A DNA stretch of 14,317 nucleotides. Origin: Prevotellaceae bacterium. Lineage in GTDB: Bacteria > Bacteroidota > Bacteroidia > Bacteroidales > UBA932. Position numbers and translations under genes: made by a program. Positions 1-6,848 of the stretch are shown here, in pieces (position 1 is the first letter of the stretch; every line of letters begins with the position of its first letter). A model generated the notes under the pieces. It had not been told where the DNA came from, did no database searches, and saw nothing but the letters and a program-made list of their open reading frames with translations. The stretch covers positions 1-14,317 of the forward strand of contig JAITAP010000168.1 of assembly GCA_031284065.1 (NCBI GenBank), in the 5' to 3' direction.

Positions 1-147
1 CTCAAGAGCGCCCTGTATGGCGCTCTTAATTTCGTCGTTCACCGCCTTGCCGAGCGTGGGCGCTACGGCTACGCTCTTCTTTTGGCCGTACGCCGCGCCC
101 GCCGCAACCAAAAGGGCAAGGGCGCAAAAAATAATCTTTTTCATCAT
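1..147 (-). CDS. N-terminal fragment of an exported protein, function unknown
   Basis: On the minus strand an ATG at 147-145 opens 49 codons that run off the left edge of the window. The protein begins MMKKIIFCALALLVAAGAA: a basic start, a hydrophobic stretch of about 15 residues and a small-residue region followed by YGQKK, which is a normal signal peptide cleaved after about residue 21. The mature start is KKSVAVAPTLGKAVNDEIKS. A 'SVAV' strand followed by a helix with 'IKSAIQGALE' recalls the beginning of periplasmic CsgG/LpoB-like domains, but this is only a resemblance. A second ATG (144-142) is directly adjacent, so the start is uncertain by one codon. No clear TAnnTTTG box is seen upstream; the gene is transcribed away from the repeat region. 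Confidence 0.6.
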   Translation of the reverse strand, partial: MMKKIIFCALALLVAAGAAYGQKKSVAVAPTLGKAVNDEIKSAIQGALE

Positions 148-218
148 TCATCAATTTTTTGTTTTCACTAAAAATAGCCCATCTCTCTGGTTAGGGCGGA
201 TGCTACCCTTTTTGTCCG

Positions 219-385
219 GGGCGCATGTAGAGACGCGCGCCGTGCGTCTCACCGCGCATTGCGCTACGCCATTGCATGTCATTTCGTCGGTGAGACGCAC
301 GCCGTGCGTCTCACCGCGCATTGCGCTACGCCATTGCATGCCGTTTCGTCGCTGAGACGCACGCCGTGCGTCTCTACATGCGCCC
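219..385. repeat. Tandem 62-bp repeat of palindromes bounded by inverted repeats
   Basis: Three 21-bp near-perfect palindromes lie at 230-250, 292-312 and 354-374, each with arms gagacgcacg / cgtgcgtctc around one central base (the first copy has one changed base in the left arm). They are separated by two almost identical 41-bp segments (251-291 and 313-353; three differences), so the period is exactly 62 bp. The whole block is framed by an 18-bp perfect inverted repeat: gggcgcatgtagagacgc at 219-236 and its reverse complement at 368-385. It has no coding potential beyond chance frames. The structure is like a MITE or REP-type element; what mobilises it, if anything, cannot be seen here. Confidence 0.8.
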
Positions 386-527
386 GTCCCGTAGGGACGG
401 AATGGTGGTAGAAAATGCCATCGTTACACCTTTTTTCTTCCGTCCTGTTTTTACATTCCGTCCCTACGGGGCGGGGAATGAGAGGGGGTGGCGTGTTTTC
501 TACCAACATTCCGTCCCTACGGGACGG
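384..527. repeat. Second inverted-repeat module with ccgtccc/gggacgg palindromes
   Basis: Positions 384-415 and 496-527 are 32-bp inverted repeats with 31 of 32 positions matching. The outer 17 bp of each arm is itself a palindrome, ccgtccc-3 nt-gggacgg (384-400 and 511-527). A third, imperfect copy (455-479, attccgtccc then tac then a G-rich arm) lies in the spacer. The module is 144 bp long and starts exactly where the module at 219-385 ends. No ORF is convincing inside. Terminal inverted repeats and small size suggest a non-autonomous element or dispersed palindromic repeat. Confidence 0.75.
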
Positions 528-541
528 CGCGGCGTCAGCCA

Positions 542-569
542 ATTCAAAATTCAAAATTCAAAATTCAAA
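542..569. repeat. Heptamer microsatellite (attcaaa)x4
   Basis: Four perfect copies of the 7-base unit attcaaa run head to tail, followed by attttatt. It lies directly after the palindromic modules and about 140 bp before the predicted valS promoter. Such short tandem repeats can vary in copy number by slippage. Positions 570-707, between the heptamers and the promoter, show nothing I can identify. Confidence 0.85.
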
Positions 570-707
570 ATTTTATTATGTGCTCTCGTTGCAACAAAGT
601 CCTACCAAATCAACATTCTTCTTACATATTCTTTCAAAATGTGGCAACCCCGAAGTACGCTTGCGAAAGTTGGGCTGCCTGTCTGTGCGCAATTCGGGAA
701 TTTTGTG

Positions 708-715
708 TACATTTG
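708..715 (+). promoter_or_regulatory. Predicted valS promoter, -7 box TACATTTG
   Basis: TACATTTG matches the Bacteroidota -7 consensus TAnnTTTG. No good TTTG is found at the -33 position (only tgtg near 684-687), so the match is partial. The predicted transcription start is about 721-722, giving a leader of about 73 nt that opens with the stem-loop at 724-758. Confidence 0.45.
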
Positions 716-723
716 CGCGTAGC

Positions 724-758
724 TTTTAAGGCGGCAAGGTGAAAAGAGCGCCTTAAAA
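724..758 (+). promoter_or_regulatory. Stem-loop at the 5' end of the valS leader
   Basis: Arms ttttaaggcg (724-733) and cgccttaaaa (749-758) pair perfectly over 10 bp around a 15-nt purine-rich loop. If transcription starts about 7 nt after the TACATTTG box, the hairpin is almost the first thing in the mRNA. It has no U-tract, so it is not a standard terminator. It could stabilise the transcript or bind a regulator. Confidence 0.5.
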
Positions 759-794
759 ATAAGTTGTTGTAACCCCTAAATCATAAATTAGTTG

Positions 795-3461
795 ATGTCC
801 ACACTTGCATCCGTTTACTCGCCTGTAGAAATAGAAGAAAAGTGGTACGCCTACTGGATGGAGCACAAGCTGTTTCACTCCAAACCCGACGGGCGTGAGC
901 CTTACGCGATAGTCATTCCGCCCCCCAACGTAACCGGCGTGCTGCACATGGGGCACATGCTCAACAACACCATTCAGGATGTGCTGGTGCGCCGCGCTCG
1001 CATGTTGGGCAAAAACGCCTGTTGGGTGCCCGGCACCGACCACGCCTCCATCGCTACGGAGGCAAAGGTGGTGGCAAAGCTGGCGGCCGAAGGCGTGAAA
1101 AAAACCGACCTCACCCGCGAGGCGTTTCTGGAGCACGCCTGGGAGTGGACGCGCAAGCACGGCGGCATCATTCTTGAGCAGCTCAAGCGGCTGGGCGCCT
1201 CGTGCGACTGGGAGCGCACCAGCTTCACCATGAGCGAGGAGTACTCGCGCAGCGTTATCCGCGTGTTTGTCGATTTGTACAGGCAGGGGAAAATATACCG
1301 CGGCGTGCGCATGGTCAACTGGGACCCGCAGGCGCAAACCGCCCTCTCCGACGAGGAGGTCGTTTACAGGGAGCAGCAGGGAAAGCTGTACTACCTGAGG
1401 TACCGCGTGAGCGGCGCAACCCCTCCGGCGGAGGGTGAGCCGAGCTACATTGTGGTTGCCACCACGCGCCCCGAAACCATTTTTGGCGATACGGCGGTCT
1501 GCATCAACCCCAACGACGAGCGCTACAGGTGGCTGAAAGGAAAAAAACTCGTGGTGCCGCTCATCAACCGCGAGGCGCCCGTTATCGAGGACGAGTACGT
1601 CGACCCCGAATTTGGCACGGGCTGCCTCAAGGTTACGCCGGCGCACGACATTAACGACTACATGCTGGGCGAAAAGTTCGGTCTGGAGGCGATAGACATT
1701 TTTAACGACGACGGCACGCTCAGCGAAAAGGCGCAGCTCTACGTGGGGCAAGACCGCTTTGAGGTGCGCCGGCAGGTGGAGCTGGACCTTGCGGCGGCGG
1801 GGTTGCTGGAGAAAGTGGAAGATTACGCCAACAAGGTTGGCTTTTCGGAGCGCACCAACGCCGCCATTGAGCCAAAGCTCTCCATGCAGTGGTTTGTGCG
1901 CATGGGCGAGCTCGCCGAGCCTGCGCTCGCCGCCGTAATGGACGACGACGTGCAGCTGTTCCCGCCAAAGTTCAAAAACACCTACCGCCACTGGATGGAG
2001 AACATTAAGGACTGGTGCATTTCGCGGCAGCTGTGGTGGGGACACCGTATTCCGGCGTGGTACCTGCCGCAGGGCGGGCTGGTGGTTGCCGAAACAGCCG
2101 AAGAGGCGCTGACGGCGGCGAAAGAAAAAACCAAAAACCCGAACCTCACGCTCGCCGACCTGCGGCAGGACGAGGATTGCCTCGACACATGGTTTTCGTC
2201 GTGGCTCTGGCCTGTCTCGGTGTTCGACCCCAACGTGGCGGGGCATCCGGAGGCAGACCCCAACAAGGACTTGCAGTACTACTACCCCACGGCAGACCTC
2301 GTTACCGCCCCCGAAATTCTGTTCTTCTGGGTAGCCCGCATGATTATTGCCGGGTACGAGTGGGCAGGCGGCTACCCCTTCAAAAACGTTTACCTCACCG
2401 GCATTGTGCGCGACAAGCAGGGGCGCAAAATGTCCAAGTCGCTGGGCAACTCGCCCGACCCCATTGCGCTGATAGAAAAGTACGGCGCCGACAGCGTGCG
2501 GCTCGGCATGTTGCTCACCTCGCCCGCCGGCAACGACCTCCCCTTTGACGAAAGCCTGTGCGAACAGGGGCGCAACTTCTGCAACAAGATATGGAACGTA
2601 TTTCGCCTCATAAAAGGCTGGGAGCCGAGCGACAGCGAGCCGCAGCCCGAGCACGCGCGGGTGGCGGTGGAGTGGTTTGGGACGCTCCTGTGCAAAACGC
2701 TCCAAAGCGTAGCCGACGATTTCGACAAGTACCGCCTCTCGGAGGCGCTCATGGAGCTCTACAAGCTGTACTGGGACGAATTTTCGGGCTGGTACCTCGA
2801 AATTATCAAGCCGCAGCAGGGGCGGCAAATCGACAAAAGAACGTACAGCGCCACGCTCAACATTTTTGACGTTATGCTGCGCCTCCTTCACCCGTTCATG
2901 CCGTTCATCACGGAGGAGCTGTGGCAAAACCTCGCGGAGCGCACGGAGGGCGCGAGCATCATGACGGCGCTACAGCCCCGCGCGCAGGAGTTTGACGAGG
3001 AGACGCTGAGCCGCTTTGAGCAGGCAAAGCAGGTGGTTACCAACCTGCGCAGCATCCGCAAGGATAAGAACATTCCGAGCAAAGAGCCGCTGACGCTCCT
3101 CTTCAGGGGAGAATTTTCGTCCGCCTCGTCCGCCATTGTAGGCAGGCTGGCAAATACGTCGCAGGTGGCGAGCGTAGCGGAAAACACGGAACCGCTGTGC
3201 GCATCGTTTTTGGTGAAAACGACGGAATTTTACGTGCCGCTCGGCAGCATGGTAAACGTGGCGGAGGAGCGCAAAAAGCTGGAGGCCGATTTGACGTACT
3301 TCAGGAAATTCCTTTCCGGCGTGCAGGCAAAGCTGGGCAACGAAAAATTTGTGGGCAGCGCACCCGAAAGCATCGTGGCGCTGGAGCGCAAAAAGCAGCG
3401 CGACGCCGAAGCCAAAATCGCCTCCCTCGAAGAGCAATTGGAGAAGTTAATTAGGGGTTAG
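795..3461 (+). CDS. valS: Valyl-tRNA synthetase
   Basis: This cytoplasmic class Ia synthetase joins valine to tRNA-Val. It has 888 residues, normal for bacterial ValRS. The HIGH signature is HMGH at residues 51-54 after PPPNVTG, and the KMSKS signature is at residues 545-549. Between them lies the CP1 editing domain with TTRPET at 223-228 and the GTGCLKVTPAHD segment, which hydrolyses mischarged Thr-tRNA. An anticodon-binding helical domain follows, and the last 65 residues or so are a charged coiled coil (EERKKLEADL ... EEQLEKL), the tRNA-binding arm typical of ValRS. I take ATG at 795 as the start; an in-frame TTG just before it (792) is possible but less likely. No terminator is evident after the stop: a new promoter appears 65 nt downstream. 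Confidence 0.98.
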   Translation: MSTLASVYSPVEIEEKWYAYWMEHKLFHSKPDGREPYAIVIPPPNVTGVLHMGHMLNNTIQDVLVRRARMLGKNACWVPGTDHASIATEAKVVAKLAAEGVKKTDLTREAFLEHAWEWTRKHGGIILEQLKRLGASCDWERTSFTMSEEYSRSVIRVFVDLYRQGKIYRGVRMVNWDPQAQTALSDEEVVYREQQGKLYYLRYRVSGATPPAEGEPSYIVVATTRPETIFGDTAVCINPNDERYRWLKGKKLVVPLINREAPVIEDEYVDPEFGTGCLKVTPAHDINDYMLGEKFGLEAIDIFNDDGTLSEKAQLYVGQDRFEVRRQVELDLAAAGLLEKVEDYANKVGFSERTNAAIEPKLSMQWFVRMGELAEPALAAVMDDDVQLFPPKFKNTYRHWMENIKDWCISRQLWWGHRIPAWYLPQGGLVVAETAEEALTAAKEKTKNPNLTLADLRQDEDCLDTWFSSWLWPVSVFDPNVAGHPEADPNKDLQYYYPTADLVTAPEILFFWVARMIIAGYEWAGGYPFKNVYLTGIVRDKQGRKMSKSLGNSPDPIALIEKYGADSVRLGMLLTSPAGNDLPFDESLCEQGRNFCNKIWNVFRLIKGWEPSDSEPQPEHARVAVEWFGTLLCKTLQSVADDFDKYRLSEALMELYKLYWDEFSGWYLEIIKPQQGRQIDKRTYSATLNIFDVMLRLLHPFMPFITEELWQNLAERTEGASIMTALQPRAQEFDEETLSRFEQAKQVVTNLRSIRKDKNIPSKEPLTLLFRGEFSSASSAIVGRLANTSQVASVAENTEPLCASFLVKTTEFYVPLGSMVNVAEERKKLEADLTYFRKFLSGVQAKLGNEKFVGSAPESIVALERKKQRDAEAKIASLEEQLEKLIRG

Positions 3462-3516
3462 GCGTTGGGAATATTTCCGGATGGTAGCGGTAGGCAAATT
3501 CCCGTTTTTTTTCAAC

Positions 3517-3533
3517 ATTCCGGAATACCTTTG
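3517..3533 (+). promoter_or_regulatory. AbiE operon promoter with overlapping palindrome
   Basis: TACCTTTG at 3526-3533 matches the TAnnTTTG box; a T-run at 3505-3512 lies where the -33 element would be, but without a clear TTG. The perfect 10-bp palindrome attccggaat (3517-3526) overlaps the first base of the box and is a plausible operator. AbiEi antitoxins are known to repress their own promoters. The predicted start of transcription, near 3540, lies downstream of the earliest possible in-frame start at 3481, so that start cannot be used from this promoter. Confidence 0.5.
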
Positions 3534-3612
3534 CGCAGTAAACCGCATGGCAGAATGTCAAAGCACAGAAACATACGTTTCATGTCCCAATAGTTATGAA
3601 TATTGTAACATA

Positions 3613-4437
3613 ATGAACACGAAACATAAGAATATTGCCAATTTTTCAGCCAAAATACTTGCTGAAATCAACAGCCAAGACAAACGATGGTTTGCCTTAC
3701 AGGATGTATATTCTTTGTTCTCGAACTTGTCGGAAATACAAATCAGAGTGCAATTAAAGCGTATGGTTGATGAAGGACTACTTATGCGTATCTGCGATGG
3801 CGTGTATTACATAATCCCTTACGAGCAAAATTCCGAAACTTTTATGCCCGACTGGCACTTGCTGGCAGAGCCGCTCGTGCAGGGTAATTTCTATATTGGC
3901 TATTACTCTGCCTTGCAAATCCACCAACTTATCACGCAACCCTCACTAAAAGAACAGATTGTTGTAAGCAAACGCATTAAGCCGTCTGAAAAAACAATCA
4001 AAGGCGTAAAATTTCAATTTATTTACCACAATGAAAAGCACTTTTTCGGTTACAAGAGGGTATGGATTGACAACTTCAACAAGGTGTTTTGCAGCGATTT
4101 GGAAAAAACGATAGTGGATTGCCTCTACAAACCCGATTATGCAGGCGGAATTGTGGAAATTGCCAAAGCCATTTTTATGGCAAAGGACAAAATAAATTAT
4201 GAAACGCTGCTACAGTACGCCTTGCGATTTGATGCGCAGGTAGCTATCAAGCGGTTAGGTTATTTGCTTGAATTATTGGAAATTAAGACTCCGATTATTG
4301 ACGCGCTGCAAAAAGAGCGTTCTTTTTCCATTGCGCTACTCGATACGGAAGCCCCAAAAGTTGGTAAAATCCTTACTCGGTGGAGTATTCAGCAGAATAT
4401 TGACGTAGAAACAATTAAATCGGCAATTTTAACCTGA
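3613..4437 (+). CDS. Type IV antitoxin / transcriptional regulator, AbiEi family
   Basis: This gene codes for a 274-residue protein. Residues about 12-70 form a winged helix-turn-helix (SAKILAEIN ... LKRMVDEGLLMRICDGVYYI), followed by the AbiEi-type middle domain (PDWHLLAEPLVQGNFYIGYY, ending near DLEKTIVDCLYKPDYAGG) and a C-terminal helical region. In AbiE systems this protein represses the operon and counters the AbiEii nucleotidyltransferase without binding it. The frame stays open back to 3481, but that part includes valS downstream sequence and the predicted promoter. ATG 3613 gives the first residues that look like the family; ATG 3547 is an alternative. The stop is 1 nt before the next start, so the two genes are surely co-translated. 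The pair is visibly AT-richer than valS and the GH3 gene on either side, which suggests acquisition by transfer. Confidence 0.85.
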   Translation: MNTKHKNIANFSAKILAEINSQDKRWFALQDVYSLFSNLSEIQIRVQLKRMVDEGLLMRICDGVYYIIPYEQNSETFMPDWHLLAEPLVQGNFYIGYYSALQIHQLITQPSLKEQIVVSKRIKPSEKTIKGVKFQFIYHNEKHFFGYKRVWIDNFNKVFCSDLEKTIVDCLYKPDYAGGIVEIAKAIFMAKDKINYETLLQYALRFDAQVAIKRLGYLLELLEIKTPIIDALQKERSFSIALLDTEAPKVGKILTRWSIQQNIDVETIKSAILT

Positions 4438-4438
4438 T

Positions 4439-5239
4439 ATGATACAACCGGCAGAAATACAGCAAAAAGCGCGAAAAAAAGGTGTGCGCGACACGCAGAT
4501 TGAAAAGGATTACATTCTTTCGTGGATACTCACAGGCATTGCTCACAATGAATTATTATCTGAAATTCTTGCATTTAAGGGCGGAACTGTTTTGAAAAAA
4601 TTCTACTTTGAGGATTATCGCCATTCGGAAGACTTGGATTTTACGCTGTTGGATGGCACGAGAAACAATGAGGAAATTAAAGCGGCTTTTGGAAATTCTT
4701 TTGGTTTTGTCAAAGAAGAGGCAAATATATCGTTGTCAATCACCGAGTTTGGCGAACACGAAACCGGCAATATCAACTTTTTTATCAGCTACAACGGCGC
4801 TTTAGGCGGGGCAGGTAAACGGGTAAAAGTAGATATTTCCAGAAACGAGCTTCTACAATTTTCTCTCGAAACAAAGCCCTTATTTTCAACCTATTCCGAC
4901 CATATTAATTCGTTGGTAAAATGCTATTCGCTGCCCGAAGTAATGACGGAAAAATTACGGTCTTTGCTATCTCGACAGCAACCTCGTGATTTTTACGATT
5001 TATGGTATTTATCAGAATTTGAAAGAATGGAAATGAGCGATTATATTGCTGAATTTGAGGCAAAAGCAAAATATAAAGGCTTAAATCCGGAAAATCTGGA
5101 AAGCAGAATTAAAAATATTTTGCCTACATTCAAAACTCGCTGGGAGAGCTCCATCAAAGAGCAAATCGCCGATTTGCCGTCTTTTGAGCAGGTTTCAAGA
5201 GAGTTGGGACGACATTTTAGAAAATTGTCTAAACGCTAA
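4439..5239 (+). CDS. Type IV toxin nucleotidyltransferase, AbiEii family
   Basis: The product is a 266-residue DNA polymerase beta-fold nucleotidyltransferase. The active-site motif is present: GGT at residues 48-50 and the metal-binding acidic pair D65 and D67 in SEDLDF. A third-strand motif VKVDISRNE and the later SRQQPRDFYDLWYL segment, also typical of AbiEii/AbiGii, follow. Members add nucleotides to tRNA 3' ends or other targets and stop growth, for instance during phage infection (abortive infection). No key residue appears lost, so it should be active. The start ATG at 4439 lies 1 nt after the AbiEi stop. After its stop there are 34 nt before the GH3 gene, with no obvious terminator. 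Confidence 0.88.
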   Translation: MIQPAEIQQKARKKGVRDTQIEKDYILSWILTGIAHNELLSEILAFKGGTVLKKFYFEDYRHSEDLDFTLLDGTRNNEEIKAAFGNSFGFVKEEANISLSITEFGEHETGNINFFISYNGALGGAGKRVKVDISRNELLQFSLETKPLFSTYSDHINSLVKCYSLPEVMTEKLRSLLSRQQPRDFYDLWYLSEFERMEMSDYIAEFEAKAKYKGLNPENLESRIKNILPTFKTRWESSIKEQIADLPSFEQVSRELGRHFRKLSKR

Positions 5240-5273
5240 AACTTAGAAGTTAAGAATAAATGCCACCTATTTT

Positions 5274-6803
5274 ATGTCGATTATAAATTCCATATTTAAC
5301 CTGATGTTCAAAAGCCGCCTGACGGAGATAGACTGCTTCCGTAAGAGCCCGATGGCGGTGCAGGAGCGTCAGCTGCTACAAAATATAGAGGGCGCAAAGG
5401 ATTCGGAATTTGGCCGCCGCTACGATTTTCAGTCGGTAAAGAGCATTGAGGCGTACCTACAGCGCGTTCCCCTGCACCACTACGGCGACTTGCGCCCCTG
5501 CATTGAGCGCATGATGCGGGGCGAGGCAAATGTGCTGTGCAGCGAGGAGGTCAAGTGGTTTGCAAAGTCTTCCGGAACTACCACCGAAAAGAGCAAGTTC
5601 ATCCCCGTGCCGCAGCGCTCGCTGGACGGCTGCCACTACCGCGGCGGAAAGGACATCCTGATGCTTTACCTCAACCGCTACCCCGAAAGCAACATCCTTA
5701 CCAACAAAGTCCTTACGCTCGGCGGAAGCCATCAGGTTACAAGCGTGGGGGCAAATACCTACTGCGGCGACCTGTCGGCAATCCTCATCGACAACGCGCC
5801 CCTTATTACCGAGCTGGTGCGCACGCCCAGCAAGGAGGTGGCGCTCATTGCCGATTTTGAGGAAAAGGTGAGGCGGATAGCGGAGGAAACGCTCACCGAA
5901 AACGTGGTGCAGTTCGTCGGGGTGCCCTCGTGGAACTTGGTGCTGATGCGCTACCTGCTGCGCTACTCGGGCAAGAGCAACCTGCTCGAAATTTGGCCTC
6001 AGCTGGAGCTTTTTGTTCACGGCGGGGTGAGCTTTGCGCCGTACCGCGAACAGTTCCGCGCCATTATCCCCTCGCCCGACATGCGCTACCTCGAAACCTA
6101 CAACGCTTCGGAGGGATTTTTCGGTATTCAGGACGACCTGAGCGACAACAGCATGTTGCTTATGCTCGACTACGGCATTTTTTACGAATTTATCCCCATG
6201 TCCACGTTCGACACGGCAAACCCCACGCTGTGCACCATTGCCGACGTGCAAACGGGCGTGAGCTACGCCATGGTAATTACCACCACCGGCGGGCTATGGC
6301 GCTACGTAATTGGCGACACGGTGGAGTTTGTCTCGCTGTTCCCGCACAAAATACGAATCACCGGACGAACCAAGCACTACATTAACGTATTTGGGGAAGA
6401 GCTGGTGGTGGATAACGCCGAAAATGCGCTGCGCATTGCTTGTCTGGCAACCAACGCCGACATTAAGGAGTACACCGTTGCGCCGGTGTTCATGCGCGGC
6501 GACGAAAAAGGCGGGCATGAGTGGCTCATTGAGTTTGAGCATCCGCCCGCCGACCTTGCCGTGTTTACCACCCTGCTCGACCAAGCGCTCTGCGCCGCCA
6601 ACTCCGACTACGAGGCCAAGCGAAAAAACAACACTACGCTCAACATGCCCATTGTGCGCAGCCTCAGCAGCGGCACGTTTTACCGCTGGATGAACCGGCG
6701 CGGAAAGCTGGGCGGGCAGAACAAGGTGCCGCGCCTCTACAACACGCGCGAGTACGTGGAGCAACTCTGCCGTATCAGCGGGGAGCTTTCTCCAAAAATT
6801 TAA
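5274..6803 (+). CDS. GH3 auxin-responsive-promoter family adenylating enzyme
   Basis: This 509-residue protein belongs to the GH3 family, which is named after plant acyl-acid amido synthetases. Those enzymes activate a carboxylic acid with ATP and join it to an amino acid. Recognisable motifs are the ATP-binding loop SSGTTTEKSKFIPV from residue 99, the acyl/adenylate motif YLETYNASEGFFG (Y276-E280 and following), YGIFYEFIPM, GLWRYVIGD, and the hinge GRTKHYINVFGEEL starting at 364. The length is normal for bacterial members, whose substrates are mostly unknown. It appears cytoplasmic, with no signal peptide or membrane segment. Base composition returns to GC-rich compared with the AbiE pair upstream. 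The next gene begins 45 nt later without a visible promoter, so the two are probably co-transcribed. Whether the start is served by its own promoter or by the AbiE promoter is not clear. Confidence 0.9.
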   Translation: MSIINSIFNLMFKSRLTEIDCFRKSPMAVQERQLLQNIEGAKDSEFGRRYDFQSVKSIEAYLQRVPLHHYGDLRPCIERMMRGEANVLCSEEVKWFAKSSGTTTEKSKFIPVPQRSLDGCHYRGGKDILMLYLNRYPESNILTNKVLTLGGSHQVTSVGANTYCGDLSAILIDNAPLITELVRTPSKEVALIADFEEKVRRIAEETLTENVVQFVGVPSWNLVLMRYLLRYSGKSNLLEIWPQLELFVHGGVSFAPYREQFRAIIPSPDMRYLETYNASEGFFGIQDDLSDNSMLLMLDYGIFYEFIPMSTFDTANPTLCTIADVQTGVSYAMVITTTGGLWRYVIGDTVEFVSLFPHKIRITGRTKHYINVFGEELVVDNAENALRIACLATNADIKEYTVAPVFMRGDEKGGHEWLIEFEHPPADLAVFTTLLDQALCAANSDYEAKRKNNTTLNMPIVRSLSSGTFYRWMNRRGKLGGQNKVPRLYNTREYVEQLCRISGELSPKI

Positions 6804-6848
6804 CGGCAAAAAGTCGCCATTGGCAAAGTACGCCAAGCGAAGATACTC

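Noticed and set aside
230..374. Regularly spaced repeats resembling a CRISPR array
   Set aside because: The 41-bp segments between the palindromes are nearly identical rather than unique, only three repeats occur, and no cas genes are seen. It is a tandem palindromic repeat.
321..742. Several overlapping open frames across the repeat region
   Set aside because: Their translations are mostly palindromic repeat and heptamer sequence in several frames, with no domain or promoter that fits.
753..2927. A 724-codon open frame on the minus strand opposite valS
   Set aside because: It lies wholly antisense to a well-conserved gene. Long antisense frames arise from GC-rich third positions, and the translation is rich in Arg, His and Val without a known domain.
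3481..3612. 44-residue N-terminal extension of the AbiEi ORF
   Set aside because: It includes sequence upstream of the predicted transcription start and Cys-rich residues unlike the family; the winged helix begins just after ATG 3613.
5457..6251. Long minus-strand open frame opposite the GH3 gene
   Set aside because: Shadow of the GH3 codon pattern; the GH3 protein has clear motifs on the plus strand.
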